Shown: positions 15,937 through 25,416, counted from the first letter of the stretch. The stretch: DNA of 64,000 bases from Fundidesulfovibrio terrae (GCF_022808915.1 NZ_JAKZFS010000007.1:60938-124937), one strand, 5' to 3'. Numbers and translations are program-made. The notes: generated by a model from the letters alone, not told the origin.

Positions 15937-18924
15937 ATGCTCTTTCGGGTGGAAGTAGCTCCGAAATCCAATATCCCGGACGTTCCCGGCCGCCGCGCGG
16001 CCATGCGCATAACCCATGAACTGGGCGTGGCCGTGGACGACGCCTCCGTGGTTAAGACCTACACCGTGGCCGGGCTTTCCCGCGAGGAAGCCCAGCAGGC
16101 CGTGGATGCGGCCGCGCTGCACGATCCCGTCTCCCACACGGCCTCGCTTTCGCCCCTGGCCTCGGGCTTCGACTGGATCGTGGAGGTGGGCTTCCGCCCC
16201 GGCGTCACCGACAATGAAGGCCGCACCGCCAAGGAGACCCTGGCCCTGGTGCTGGGCCTGCCCAAGGAGCGCGCCAAGACGCTGGCCGTGTACACCTCGG
16301 CCCAGTTCGCCCTGAAGGGGACGCTTGATCTCAAGCAGGTGGAGCACATCGCCCGCGACCACCTGTGCAACGAACTCATCCAACGCTTCGAGGTGAAGTC
16401 CGCCGAGGAATGGGCCAAGGCCCCCGGCTTCGAACCCAAGGCCGCCCAGGTAACGGGCAAGTCTTGCGACGACGTGGCCGTGGTGGACCTGGCCGCCATG
16501 AGCGACGCCGAGCTCATGGCCTTCTCGCGCGACAACGTCCTGGCCCTGTCTCTCGAGGAGATGCAGGCCATCCGCGCCCACTACGCCGACCCAGCCGTGG
16601 CCGCCTCCCGCAAGGCCGCCGGGCTTTCGGCGCACCCCACCGACGCCGAGCTCGAAGTGCTGGCCCAGACCTGGTCCGAGCACTGCAAACACAAGATCTT
16701 CGCCGCCGACATCGACTACCTGAACACCGAGACCGGACGCCGCCAGGCCATTTCCAGCCTGTACAAGACCTACGTGCAGGGCTCCACGGCCAAAATCCGC
16801 GAGAGCATGGGCGCCGGCGACATCTGCCTGTCCGTGTTCAAGGACAACGCGGGCGTCATCCGCTTCACCGAAGGCCACCACCTCTGCGTCAAGGTGGAGA
16901 CCCACAACTCCCCCTCGGCCCTGGACCCCTACGGCGGGGCCCTCACCGGCATCGTGGGCGTCAACCGCGACCCCATGGGCACGGGCATGGGCGCCAACCT
17001 CTTGTGCAACACCGACGTGTTCTGCTTCGCTTCTCCCTTTTACGACGAGGCGCTGCCGCCGAGACTCCTGCACCCACGACGGGTGATGGAAGGCGTGCGC
17101 GAGGGCGTGGAGCATGGCGGCAACAAGTCCGGCATCCCCACCGTGAACGGCTCGGTGGTGTTCCACGAACGCTTCCTGGGCAAGCCCCTGGTGTTCTGCG
17201 GCACGGTGGGCGTCATGCCCGCCACGCTTGACGGCAAGCCCAGCTACCAGAAGAAGGCCCTTCCCGGCGACTTCATCGTGATGACCGGCGGACGCATCGG
17301 CAAGGACGGCATCCACGGGGCCACCTTCTCCTCCGAGGAGCTGCACGAGGGCTCCCCGGCCACGGCCGTGCAGATCGGCGACCCCATCACCCAGCGCAAG
17401 ATGTACGACTTCCTCATGCGCGCCCGGGACACCGGCCTGTACCACGCCATCACCGACAACGGCGCGGGCGGCCTGTCCTCGTCGGTGGGCGAGATGGCGG
17501 GCGACAGCGGCGGCGCGGAGGTGGACCTTTCCAAGGCTCCCCTCAAGTACGACGGCCTGCGCCCGTGGGAGATCCTGCTCTCCGAGGCCCAGGAGCGCAT
17601 GACCTGCGCCGTGGGCCCGGACCAGATCGAGCGCTTCATGGCCCTGGCCGCCGAGATGGACGTGGAAGCCACCGTGCTCGGGCGCTTCAACGATTCGGGC
17701 CGGTTCACCGTGACCTACGGCGAAAAGCCCGTGGCCTCCCTGGACATGGATTTCCTGCACGAGGGCACCCCGCGCATGGCGCTTTCCGCCGTGTGGGAGC
17801 GTCCCGCAGGCAAGGACTCGCCCCTGCCCGCAGCCACGGACCATGGCGCGCTGCTTACGCGCATGCTCGGCAGGCTGAACATCTGCTCCAAGGAGTACAT
17901 GATCCGCCAGTACGACCACGAGGTGAAGGGGTCCAGCGTGGTCAAGCCCCTGGTGGGGGTCCTGCGCGACGGCCCGGCCGACGCCGCGGTGATCCGCCCG
18001 GTGGTCTCGCGCCAGGAGGCGCTGGTGCTCTCCCACGGCATCTGCCCCAAGTATTCCGACCTGGACGCCTACTGGATGATGGCCGGCGCCATCGACGAGG
18101 CCGTGCGCAACGCCGTGGCCACGGGCGGCGACATCAGCCACATGGCGGGCGTGGACAACTTCTGCTGGTGCGACCCGGTCGAGTCCGACAAGACCCCGGA
18201 CGGGCGCTACAAGCTGGCCCAGCTGGTGCGCGCCAACCAGGCCCTGGCCCACTTCTGCCAAGCCTACGGCGTGCCCTGCGTCTCCGGCAAGGACTCCATG
18301 AAGAACGACTACACCGGTGGCGGGTCCAAGATATCCATCCCGCCCACGGTGCTCTTCACCGTCCTTTCGGTGATCCCGGATGCTTCCGAAGCCATGACCT
18401 CGGACTTCAAGCAGTCCGGGGACGTGATCTACGTGCTGGGTCTCACCCGCCCGGAACTGGGCGGATCGGAGCTGGCCGACGAGCTGAAGCTGTCCATGGC
18501 CGAAGTCCCCCAGGTGGATGCCCTCTCGGCCCGCAAACGCTACGAGAGCATGCGCAAGGCGGCCAAGGGCCGTCAGGTGAATGCCTGCCACGACTGCTCC
18601 GACGGCGGCCTGGCCGTGGCCCTGGCCGAGATGTGCATCGGCGGCCGCCTGGGCGCGGACGTTGACCTCTCGCGGGTGCCCGTGAGCCCCGACTGCCTGT
18701 CTCCCCTGGAGATTCTCTACTCCGAGAGCCACTCGCGCTTCGTGGTGGGAGTGCCCTCCGGCAACGTGCCCAGCTTCGAGAAGCTCTTCGCCGGGCAGTG
18801 GATGGCCCCCATCGGCCGCGTCACCACGGACGGCAAGCTGACCGTGAAGTGCGGCGGCGAGACGCTTCTCAGCGAGGATGTGGAAACCCTGGCCGAGGCG
18901 TTCAAGGCCACCCTGGACTGGTAG
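15937..18924 (+). CDS. purL: Phosphoribosylformylglycinamidine synthase (PurSL-type)
   Basis: 995 residues. The first ~80 resemble a PurS subunit, followed by a full PurL with two AIRS-fold halves, as in the long form found in several Deltaproteobacteria. It makes FGAM from FGAR, glutamine and ATP in purine synthesis, using a separate PurQ for glutaminase activity. The conserved TWSEHCKHK catalytic region is present. The usual ETHNHPS loop reads ETHNSPSALDPYGG here. AAGGAA precedes the ATG. The long upstream open frame overlaps the HDOD-GGDEF gene and is rejected. A strong terminator follows about 80 bases downstream. Confidence 0.92.
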   Translation: MLFRVEVAPKSNIPDVPGRRAAMRITHELGVAVDDASVVKTYTVAGLSREEAQQAVDAAALHDPVSHTASLSPLASGFDWIVEVGFRPGVTDNEGRTAKETLALVLGLPKERAKTLAVYTSAQFALKGTLDLKQVEHIARDHLCNELIQRFEVKSAEEWAKAPGFEPKAAQVTGKSCDDVAVVDLAAMSDAELMAFSRDNVLALSLEEMQAIRAHYADPAVAASRKAAGLSAHPTDAELEVLAQTWSEHCKHKIFAADIDYLNTETGRRQAISSLYKTYVQGSTAKIRESMGAGDICLSVFKDNAGVIRFTEGHHLCVKVETHNSPSALDPYGGALTGIVGVNRDPMGTGMGANLLCNTDVFCFASPFYDEALPPRLLHPRRVMEGVREGVEHGGNKSGIPTVNGSVVFHERFLGKPLVFCGTVGVMPATLDGKPSYQKKALPGDFIVMTGGRIGKDGIHGATFSSEELHEGSPATAVQIGDPITQRKMYDFLMRARDTGLYHAITDNGAGGLSSSVGEMAGDSGGAEVDLSKAPLKYDGLRPWEILLSEAQERMTCAVGPDQIERFMALAAEMDVEATVLGRFNDSGRFTVTYGEKPVASLDMDFLHEGTPRMALSAVWERPAGKDSPLPAATDHGALLTRMLGRLNICSKEYMIRQYDHEVKGSSVVKPLVGVLRDGPADAAVIRPVVSRQEALVLSHGICPKYSDLDAYWMMAGAIDEAVRNAVATGGDISHMAGVDNFCWCDPVESDKTPDGRYKLAQLVRANQALAHFCQAYGVPCVSGKDSMKNDYTGGGSKISIPPTVLFTVLSVIPDASEAMTSDFKQSGDVIYVLGLTRPELGGSELADELKLSMAEVPQVDALSARKRYESMRKAAKGRQVNACHDCSDGGLAVALAEMCIGGRLGADVDLSRVPVSPDCLSPLEILYSESHSRFVVGVPSGNVPSFEKLFAGQWMAPIGRVTTDGKLTVKCGGETLLSEDVETLAEAFKATLDW

Positions 18925-19004
18925 CCAGGCCAAAGCGGACGGCCGGCACCCCTGCGTGTCGCCGCGCCCCCCGTGGCGGCAGGCCATGGAAACTCGTACG
19001 ATCG

Positions 19005-19035
19005 ACCGGCGCAAGCCTTGCTTGCGCCGGTTTTT
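19005..19035 (+). terminator. Rho-independent terminator after purL
   Basis: A perfect 12-bp stem ACCGGCGCAAGC/GCTTGCGCCGGT with a 3-nt loop runs into TTTTT. Confidence 0.92.
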
Positions 19036-19292
19036 ATTGCGCCGCCGCAAGCGTTCCAAACGACCGATCCCATTGTCCGCTTCTCGTTAACCTGTTGCGA
19101 GAGACCATTCACCACGCGATCGATCGCATTAGAGTAGGCGCAGCCCGACCAGACTGCTTTGCCGCACGCGCTCCCTTACAAATACGTAACGATGCCTGTC
19201 GCATCAATTTTTACATTGCAAATATCGCTTTTTATCAATAAGTAACACCTCTAGATTTCTCAACGTACCTCAAGCCGTAACGGGGGTTGCAC
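19036..19292 (+). promoter_or_regulatory. Intergenic region upstream of the cytochrome-chemoreceptor operon
   Basis: This gap becomes AT-rich toward its 3' end. A candidate sigma70 promoter is TTTACA (19210-19215), 17 bases, TATCAA (19233-19238), which would give an RNA with a ~50-base leader. No ORF or RNA gene is seen. Confidence 0.45.
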
Positions 19293-19751
19293 ATGCGGGT
19301 GGCAGCCGTTCTCGTGGCAGTGGTGTTGTTCTTGGGCTTTTCGCTGCCAGGGGCGTCAGCGGGTCCGAAATCTTACATAGGCTCCAAAGCCTGCGGCGAA
19401 TGCCACCAGAAGGAATTCGACTCCTTCTCGAAATTCGCCAAAAAGGCACACTCGTTCAAATCCATCCAGATCATGGCCTCCAAGCTCGAACCAAGCGAGC
19501 TCAAGGAGTGCTACGCCTGCCACACCACGGGCTACGGACAGCCCGGCGGCTTCGTCAGCCTCGAAAAGACTCCCGAACTGGCCAACGCGGGCTGCGAAGT
19601 CTGTCACGGCCCCGGCTCGGCGCACGCCGAATCAGGCGAGAAGAGCCTGATCAAGAACAAGCTCAGCGTCGAGGAATGCCAGACCTGCCACAACGGCGAG
19701 AGGGTCAAATCCTTCGGATTCAAGCCGATGCTCTTCGGCGGCGCGCACTAG
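19293..19751 (+). CDS. Secreted tetrahaem cytochrome c
   Basis: 152 residues. A Sec signal peptide (about 1-23, ends ASA) is followed by four CxxCH haem motifs: CGECH (34-38), CYACH (73-77), CEVCH (101-105) and CQTCH (129-133). The spacing resembles the cytochrome c554/cytc-family fold rather than tetrahaem cytochrome c3. It is periplasmic and should exchange electrons. It is 9 bases upstream of a chemoreceptor that itself carries a haem motif, so the cytochrome may supply the redox signal read by that receptor; this is inference. ATG is chosen over a TTG two codons upstream. Confidence 0.88.
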   Translation: MRVAAVLVAVVLFLGFSLPGASAGPKSYIGSKACGECHQKEFDSFSKFAKKAHSFKSIQIMASKLEPSELKECYACHTTGYGQPGGFVSLEKTPELANAGCEVCHGPGSAHAESGEKSLIKNKLSVEECQTCHNGERVKSFGFKPMLFGGAH

Positions 19752-19760
19752 GGGGCGGCG

Positions 19761-21767
19761 ATGCACATCTTCTACCAGTCGTTAGGGGTCCGGGTGCTGC
19801 TGCTCATCACCGGAGTATCCGTCCTGGTGTTCAGCGGACTTTTCGCGGCCAACGCCACATGGCAGAACCGCTCCACCATGCAACTGGTCTCGGCCAGCTC
19901 CGACCGCACGGCCGATCTCATCCTCATGGCCATCGAGGAGCCCATGCGCCTGGGCAAGAACGAGGAGACCTCCCACGTCTTCCGGAAAATGGCCCGGCGC
20001 GAACAGTCCTCGCAGATCTTCCTGACCGATTTCAAGGGCAACGTGACCTATTCCACCAACGAAGGCGCCCTCCGCAAGGATCTGGCGCCCTTCCTTGGAG
20101 AATCCGGGGTCGCGGCCATGATGGGCAAGACCCTTGGCGGAAACGAAGCCTCGGGACGCGTCACCCTGGATGGCAAGCACATGCTGGCCATGACCAAGCC
20201 CATCCGCAACGAACCCGAGTGCCACCATTGCCACGGCGCGGCCAAACCCGTGCTCGGGGCCATCGTGGTCCTGCAGGACATCTCCGCCACCATGGCCCAG
20301 GCGGACAACGACAAGCTCATGAGCGGGCTCATCTCCCTGGCGGGGCTTGTGCTCCTGCTCTCGCTGGTGACCTGGTTCATGAAGCGCGCCGTGCTCAGGC
20401 GCATCAACTCCCTGGCCGCAAACACCGCCCTGGTGCGCCAGGGGCGCCATGACGTGGACTTCCAGATCAAGGGCCAGGACGAGCTCTCAGGGCTCTCGCG
20501 CGACCTGGCGGCCATGGTGCGCACCATCCAGGACCAGCTCGAATACAACAACAGCGTCCTTTCGGGCATCAACATTCCCCTCTTCGTCACCGACAAGACC
20601 GGCGAGTTCTGCTTCGTCAACCAACCCCTGAGCGTCATCCTGGGGCAGAAGCAGGCGGAGCTGGTCTGCCGCCACGCCGACGTGACCTTGAGCGAAGGTG
20701 GAGCGCCCGTGACCATCGCCACCGAGGTCATGAACACCGGGGTCGCGGCCAGCGGCAAGATTCTCTACGAGCGCGCCGACGGAACGATCTTCCCCCTGCA
20801 CTACGAGGTGTCCCCGCTACGCGGGGCTCAGGGCCAGACCATGGGCGTCATCGGCGTGTTCATGGACCTGACCGACGAGGAGCAGGCCAAGGTGCACATC
20901 GAGGAGCAGCGCACCAAGCTGCTGGACGTGGCCCGCGAAATAAGCATGGTGGCCTCCAAGTTGTCCGTGGCCGGAGGCGAGCTCTCCACCCAGATGGAGG
21001 CGCTCACCCGCAGCGTGGAGCAGACCGCCGCCGAGACATCCAACCTGACCCTGGCCATGGACCAGATGAACGACACGGTCATCGACGTGGCCAAGAACGC
21101 GGGCGAAACCGCCAGGGTCTCGGACAGCGCCCACAAGGTGGCCCTCAAGGGAGGCGAGGACGTCAGCCGCACCGCCGACGAAACCAGGACCGTGGCCTCG
21201 CGGGCCCAGAACCTGGCCGACTCCCTCTCCGAACTCAAAGACCGGGCCATGAACATCGGCAAGGTCATGGACGTGGTGGGCGACATCGCCGACCAGACCA
21301 ACCTCCTGGCCCTGAACGCGGCCATCGAGGCCGCCCGCGCGGGCGAGGCCGGGCGAGGCTTCGCCGTGGTGGCCGACGAGGTGCGCAAACTGGCCGAGAA
21401 GACCATGCACGCCACCGCCGAGGTGGCCCAGGCGGTCAATGAGATCCAGGAAGGCACCAGCACAGTGGCTGGAGGCATGGCCGGAACCAGGGAATCCGTG
21501 GAGCACGCGGCCAGTATGGCCGAGCACTCCGGCAGGATCTTCGCGGACATCGTCTCCCAGTCGGACCGCATCGCCGACATGATCCGGTCCATCGCCTCGT
21601 CGGCGGAGCAGCAATCCGCCACCAGCGAGACCATCAACGGCAACGTGGCCCACATCAACTCCCTCTCGCAGGACATCTTCTCGCGCATCCAGCAGGCGCA
21701 CCAGGGCATCGCCTCGGTGAACGAGCTTTCGGGACACCTGAAGGTCCTGGCGGGGAAATTCACCTAG
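19761..21767 (+). CDS. Haem-binding chemoreceptor (DcrA-like), PAS-containing
   Basis: 668 residues. TM1 (about 10-30) leads to a periplasmic sensor with one c-type haem motif CHHCH (154-158), TM2 (about 187-207), HAMP, a PAS domain (about 260-375) and a methyl-accepting signalling domain with [21 protein letters not shown] near residue 510. A periplasmic CHHCH chemoreceptor is the hallmark of DcrA of Desulfovibrio vulgaris, which senses oxygen or redox state. The presence of PAS plus haem means two sensory inputs could be combined. It lies directly behind the tetrahaem cytochrome and is probably cotranscribed with it. Confidence 0.9.
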   Translation: MHIFYQSLGVRVLLLITGVSVLVFSGLFAANATWQNRSTMQLVSASSDRTADLILMAIEEPMRLGKNEETSHVFRKMARREQSSQIFLTDFKGNVTYSTNEGALRKDLAPFLGESGVAAMMGKTLGGNEASGRVTLDGKHMLAMTKPIRNEPECHHCHGAAKPVLGAIVVLQDISATMAQADNDKLMSGLISLAGLVLLLSLVTWFMKRAVLRRINSLAANTALVRQGRHDVDFQIKGQDELSGLSRDLAAMVRTIQDQLEYNNSVLSGINIPLFVTDKTGEFCFVNQPLSVILGQKQAELVCRHADVTLSEGGAPVTIATEVMNTGVAASGKILYERADGTIFPLHYEVSPLRGAQGQTMGVIGVFMDLTDEEQAKVHIEEQRTKLLDVAREISMVASKLSVAGGELSTQMEALTRSVEQTAAETSNLTLAMDQMNDTVIDVAKNAGETARVSDSAHKVALKGGEDVSRTADETRTVASRAQNLADSLSELKDRAMNIGKVMDVVGDIADQTNLLALNAAIEAARAGEAGRGFAVVADEVRKLAEKTMHATAEVAQAVNEIQEGTSTVAGGMAGTRESVEHAASMAEHSGRIFADIVSQSDRIADMIRSIASSAEQQSATSETINGNVAHINSLSQDIFSRIQQAHQGIASVNELSGHLKVLAGKFT

Positions 21768-21791
21768 ACGCGCCGGCCGGCCACTTCCCCC

Positions 21792-21821
21792 TTGACAAGC
21801 TGACGGGGTTGGACGGATATG
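21792..21821 (+). promoter_or_regulatory. Candidate promoter for rubredoxin
   Basis: A perfect -35 TTGACA at 21792-21797 is followed at about 18 bases by GATATG, a weak -10. Transcription from here would produce a leader of about 230 bases before the rubredoxin start. Confidence 0.35.
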
Positions 21822-21827
21822 GTGCTA

Positions 21828-22059
21828 CAAGTGAACCGGATTTTCCCTGGGTTCGAGGCGGCTCTCATCCGGAAATCCGTTCACGGCGGCAAGTAAACCG
21901 GGTATACCCCGCTTCGGCCCGGAGCTCCGCGCTTCCCGGCCGGTATGACCGGATGTGCATTGTCCTCTTTGCCGCTCAGGCAAGGCCCCGCTCACGGCGG
22001 GACCGGCGCTGAGGGCTAAAAGATGGCGCGTCGCGTCCGACACTTCTTCAGGAGGATTC
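21828..22059 (+). other. Structured leader upstream of rubredoxin
   Basis: There is no gene in this stretch. A long imperfect stem pairs GTGAACCGGATTTTCC (about 21831-21846) with GGAAATCCGTTCAC (about 21871-21884). It is followed by GGGTATACCC-type and G/C-rich hairpins up to the AGGAGG site. It matches no riboswitch class I know. It may be a regulatory 5' leader or a small RNA. Confidence 0.4.
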
Positions 22060-22218
22060 ATGGACAAATACGTCTGTAATGTCTGCGGCTACGTGTACGA
22101 CCCCGCCGAGGGCGATCCCGAGAACGGCGTTTCCCCCGGCACCTCTTTCGAAAGCGTTCCCGACGACTGGGTCTGCCCGGTCTGCGGGGCGCCCAAGAGC
22201 GAATTCACCAAGGAATAG
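22060..22218 (+). CDS. rub: Rubredoxin
   Basis: 52 residues, the standard length. Two CxxC iron-binding knuckles are present: CNVCGY (6-9) and CPVCGA (39-42). The classical Desulfovibrio rubredoxin pattern ([20 protein letters not shown]) is visible. It carries one Fe(Cys)4 and donates electrons to the flavodiiron oxygen reductase encoded 75 bases downstream. AGGAGG sits 4 bases before the ATG. An in-frame upstream extension (from 21955) was considered and dropped because homologues start at MDKYVC. Confidence 0.97.
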   Translation: MDKYVCNVCGYVYDPAEGDPENGVSPGTSFESVPDDWVCPVCGAPKSEFTKE

Positions 22219-22234
22219 CACCCCTTTTTTCCAT

Positions 22235-22260
22235 AGGCCCGCCGGGGACCCGGCGGGCCT
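22235..22260 (+). terminator. Hairpin between rub and roo
   Basis: An 11-bp stem AGGCCCGCCGG/CCGGCGGGCCT with a 4-nt loop and only a weak T-run. Likely a partial terminator or a processing site that sets the rub:roo ratio. Confidence 0.55.
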
Positions 22261-22293
22261 TCCTGCATTTCCACACCCCATCGAGGATTCTCC

Positions 22294-23499
22294 ATGAGCG
22301 CTTACGAAATCAAGAAGGACGTCCACTGGGTCGGCGCAGTGGACTGGGACCGCCGTAATTTCCACGGCTATTCCCTCTCCCCCAAGGGCACCACCTACAA
22401 CGCCTTCCTCATCAAGGACCAGAAAAACACCATCATCGACACCGTGGAAGACCGCTTCGCGGGCACGCTCTTGTGCAACGTCTCCCAGGTGATGGAACCC
22501 TCCAAGGTGGACTACATCGTGGTCAACCATGTGGAGCCCGACCACTCCGGAGCGCTGCCTCGCCTGATCGAGGCGTGCAAGCCCGAGAAGGTCTTCTGCT
22601 CGGTCATGGGCGAAAAGGCCATCAAGGAATACTACGGCGCGGACGGCTGGCCGCTCCAGGTGGTCAAGACCGGCGACAGCCTGTGCATCGGCAGCCGCAC
22701 CCTGCACTTCCTGGAAACCCGCATGCTGCACTGGCCGGATTCCATGATGACCTACGTGGCCGAGGACAAGCTGCTGATCTCCTCGGACGCCTTCGGCCAG
22801 AACTACGCCAGTTCCGAGCGCTTCGCCGACGAGGTGGACCAGGCGGAACTGATGCGCCAGGTTTCGCGCTACTACGCCAACATCGTGCTGCCCTACTCCT
22901 CGGTGACGCTCAAGATCCTCGAGGAAGTGGGCAAGCTCAAGTGGGACGTGGACATGATCGCTCCGGACCACGGCCTCGTCTGGCGCGGCGCGGGCGTGGG
23001 CACGGTGCTCGAGGCCTACCGCCGCTTCGCCGAGCAGAAGCCCACCAACCAGGCCGTGGTCTTCTACGACACCATGTGGCGCTCCACCGAGCGGATGGCC
23101 CACGCCGTGGCCGACGGCCTCGCGGCGTCCGGGACATCCGTGAGGATCATGTCGCTCAAGAGCGACCACCACTCCGACGTCATGTCCGAGGTGTTCGAAT
23201 CCGGAGCGGTCCTGGCGGGCTCGGCCACCCACAACAACGGTGTCCTGCCCCTGGTGGCCGCCATGCTGACCTACATGAAGGGCCTGCGCCCCATGAACAA
23301 AGTCGCCGCCGCCTTCGGCTCCTACGGCTGGAGCGGCGAGGCCCTCAAGCACGTGACCGAAATGCTCCAGGGCATGCACTTCGACGTGATCGAGGGCGTG
23401 CGCGCCAAGAACCGCCCCACCCACGAGCAGCTCAAGGCGTGTGTGGAGCTGGGGGCCACAGTGGCCAAGGCCCTCCAGGCCAAGATCGCCTCATCCTGA
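22294..23499 (+). CDS. roo: Rubredoxin:oxygen oxidoreductase (flavodiiron protein)
   Basis: 401 residues. An N-terminal metallo-beta-lactamase diiron domain is followed from about 255 by a flavodoxin FMN domain. All seven diiron ligands match the Desulfovibrio gigas enzyme by position: H79, E81, D83 and H84 in HVEPDHSG, H146 in MLHWPDS, D165, and H226 in PDHGLVW. It reduces O2 to water (and often NO to N2O) in the cytoplasm using electrons from rubredoxin. The adjoining rub gene fits that pairing. A strong terminator follows. Confidence 0.97.
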   Translation: MSAYEIKKDVHWVGAVDWDRRNFHGYSLSPKGTTYNAFLIKDQKNTIIDTVEDRFAGTLLCNVSQVMEPSKVDYIVVNHVEPDHSGALPRLIEACKPEKVFCSVMGEKAIKEYYGADGWPLQVVKTGDSLCIGSRTLHFLETRMLHWPDSMMTYVAEDKLLISSDAFGQNYASSERFADEVDQAELMRQVSRYYANIVLPYSSVTLKILEEVGKLKWDVDMIAPDHGLVWRGAGVGTVLEAYRRFAEQKPTNQAVVFYDTMWRSTERMAHAVADGLAASGTSVRIMSLKSDHHSDVMSEVFESGAVLAGSATHNNGVLPLVAAMLTYMKGLRPMNKVAAAFGSYGWSGEALKHVTEMLQGMHFDVIEGVRAKNRPTHEQLKACVELGATVAKALQAKIASS

Positions 23500-23521
23500 G
23501 GCTCTACCGGCACCCTTCCTG

Positions 23522-23556
23522 AAAAGGGAGCGGCCTCGCCGCTCCCTTTTCTTATG
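23522..23556 (+). terminator. Rho-independent terminator after roo
   Basis: A perfect 13-bp stem, AAAAGGGAGCGGC with its complement, around CTC, runs into TTTTCTTAT. Confidence 0.92.
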
Positions 23557-23673
23557 TGGCCACGACGTTGACCGGGACCGGTTATTCTGTTAGGTGTTCA
23601 CTGCTGAGCCGATTACCCTTTCATTTCAAGGTACTATCGCAAGACACATCTGTTATTTAGATCGTCCGGAACA

Positions 23674-24738
23674 ATGACCTATACTCTTATCCAGGCCCTC
23701 CGGGGCATTTTGTGCGTGGGCGTCGTGTTCATGCACATCAAGATATATCTCACCCGTACGGGTGATCCCTCCTTCTTTGCACACGTCCCCGACATCTTGG
23801 GCGGCATCCCCTGCGGGTTCTTCGTCATCTCCGGCTATTTCATGGCCCTGCTGGTGGACCGCAAAGCCCCCAATTTCCTGGCCCAGCGGCTGGTGCGTGT
23901 CTACCCCATGTATTTTGTCGTGGTGGCCATGGCCTTCGTCATGCGCGCCCTCACCACCTCGCCGCTCAACTCCGACGACCTGTTCAAGGTGATGTCGCTC
24001 CTGCCCTTCGGCATGGGCAAGAGCTACAAGCTGGGCATAGAATGGACCCTGGTCTACGAGATCTGGTATTATTTCATCTGCGCCCTGTTCTGCCGCCCCA
24101 AGTGGAACAGGTATTTTCCCGCATTCCTGCTGGCCTGGCTTTTCGCGGTGATCGTCTCGGACATCGTGGCCTTCAAGCCGCCCCTGCCCTTGCCCACCAT
24201 CTTCTCCATCTGGCTTTCCATATGGAACTACTCGTTCATCATGGGCGCCCTGACCTACTATTACATCCAGCGGCGCAACGAGCCGGCCACCATGGCCTGG
24301 GCCGGCCAGGTGGTGCTGGCCAGCCTCTGCGTGGCCTCGGCCATCAACGCCCAGGCGTACAGCGTGCTCTACATGCTCGGGTTCGGGGCCTGCGTGCTGG
24401 TGGACCTGCTCATCCGCCTGGAAAGCCGCATCCGCTCGCCCAAGATACTGGCGCAGCTGGGCGATTACTCCTACGCCCTCTATCTGGTGCATTCCAACAT
24501 CATCATCCTGGTCCTGGACTGGTGGGCCGCCGCCACCGGACGAATCCCCGGAGGCGTGGCCGGACTTGTGGCCCTGGTGCTGTGCATGGGGGCGTTCTGG
24601 TTCCTGGGGCAGTTCGACGTGGCCCTGCACAAGCGCTGCAAGTCCCTGGTAACCCGCCACATGCCCGACGGTTTCGCGGCCCTGGCCCTGCGCCTGCTCC
24701 CCAGGCCCGCCGCCGCGCGAGGCGGGCCGGACAAGTGA
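23674..24738 (+). CDS. Membrane acyltransferase (acyltransferase family 3)
   Basis: A 354-residue integral membrane protein with about 10 TM helices and the family's N-terminal RGILCVGVVFMH (catalytic-type His in TM1) plus the GFFVISGYFM and YSYALYLVH segments. OafA/YrhL-type enzymes O-acylate sugars of LPS, peptidoglycan or exopolysaccharide at the outer face of the inner membrane. It stands alone, downstream of the roo terminator and preceded by ~110 bases of comparatively AT-rich DNA likely to hold its promoter. The acceptor is unknown. There is no clear Shine-Dalgarno. Confidence 0.88.
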   Translation: MTYTLIQALRGILCVGVVFMHIKIYLTRTGDPSFFAHVPDILGGIPCGFFVISGYFMALLVDRKAPNFLAQRLVRVYPMYFVVVAMAFVMRALTTSPLNSDDLFKVMSLLPFGMGKSYKLGIEWTLVYEIWYYFICALFCRPKWNRYFPAFLLAWLFAVIVSDIVAFKPPLPLPTIFSIWLSIWNYSFIMGALTYYYIQRRNEPATMAWAGQVVLASLCVASAINAQAYSVLYMLGFGACVLVDLLIRLESRIRSPKILAQLGDYSYALYLVHSNIIILVLDWWAAATGRIPGGVAGLVALVLCMGAFWFLGQFDVALHKRCKSLVTRHMPDGFAALALRLLPRPAAARGGPDK

Positions 24739-24890
24739 CCTTCGCGGACCAGACGCCCGCCCCCTCCTGACGCAAGTTTCCCATCGGGCCGCCCCTGGCG
24801 CGCGTGCAACTCCGTTTCGCTCCTTGCTCGCTCTCCGCCCCCCGTTCAGTCTCCCCCCTTCTGTTTCTTCAATATTTTTTTCTCATCTTG

Positions 24891-24940
24891 TTGACACGCT
24901 CCGCCTGCTCGCATATAGGACAAATCAGCTCTTATTTGTC
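24891..24940 (+). promoter_or_regulatory. Promoter and operator-like inverted repeat for the Rrf2-cyd region
   Basis: TTGACA (24891-24896), exactly 17 bases, then TATAGG (24914-24919) is a near-consensus sigma70 promoter. A 7-bp inverted repeat GACAAAT/ATTTGTC (24919-24925 and 24934-24940) covers the start-site region, where a repressor would block transcription. Autoregulation by the Rrf2 protein is inferred. Confidence 0.7.
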
Positions 24941-24957
24941 TTGATTCGAGGAGTCCG

Positions 24958-25416
24958 ATGAAGCTCACGCGCGCCGCCGAATACGCCATCCGATGCGTGC
25001 TCTACCTGGCCAAGCACCCCTTCGGCCAGGTGGTCAGCCGCAGGGAGGTGGCCCAGGCCATGGACATCCCCATGGCGTTCCTGGGCAAGATCGCCCAGGG
25101 ACTGGCCAAGGAGGGGGTGCTGGTGGTGCGCCAGGGAGCGCACGGCGGTTATGAATTGGCCCTTCCCCCCAGGGAGATTTCCCTGCTAATGGTAGTGGAA
25201 GCCATGGACGGGGAAATCCTGGTGAACGAGTGCCTTTCCAGGCCCCAGGAGTGTGGACGCAGTTCCTACTGCGCCGTGCACAAGGTCTGGGAGAGGGCGC
25301 GCGGGCAATTCCGGGAGACCCTGTCGGCCACGAGCTTCGAGGAACTCGCCAACCAGGACGAATGTCCGGAACACGCCGCGCACAAGCGCAGGATTCCGGC
25401 CATCCGCCTGACGTGA
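24958..25416 (+). CDS. Rrf2-family transcriptional regulator
   Basis: A 152-residue cytosolic winged-helix regulator of the Rrf2/IscR family. It has the KLTRAAEYAIRCVLYLA start, helix-turn-helix residues 27-50 and the GAHGGYELA wing. Three cysteines (NECLSRPQECGRSSYC, about 90-105) match the Rrf2 iron-sulfur cluster position, and a fourth lies near residue 139, so it probably senses oxygen, NO or redox state. Its own promoter carries an inverted repeat. It is 133 bases upstream of cydA on the same strand and is a good candidate to control the cytochrome bd genes. Confidence 0.9.
   Translation: MKLTRAAEYAIRCVLYLAKHPFGQVVSRREVAQAMDIPMAFLGKIAQGLAKEGVLVVRQGAHGGYELALPPREISLLMVVEAMDGEILVNECLSRPQECGRSSYCAVHKVWERARGQFRETLSATSFEELANQDECPEHAAHKRRIPAIRLT

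Noticed and set aside
15865..19059. 1064-codon minus-strand frame
   Set aside because: Antisense shadow of purL with no recognisable domains or start signals.
21846..21862. T-loop-like GGTTCGAGGC suggesting a tRNA
   Set aside because: No acceptor stem, anticodon arm or D-loop could be built around it.
21955..22059. In-frame N-terminal extension of rubredoxin with an extra CxxC
   Set aside because: Rubredoxin is complete at 52 residues from 22060 with an AGGAGG site; the extension lacks a ribosome site and family support.
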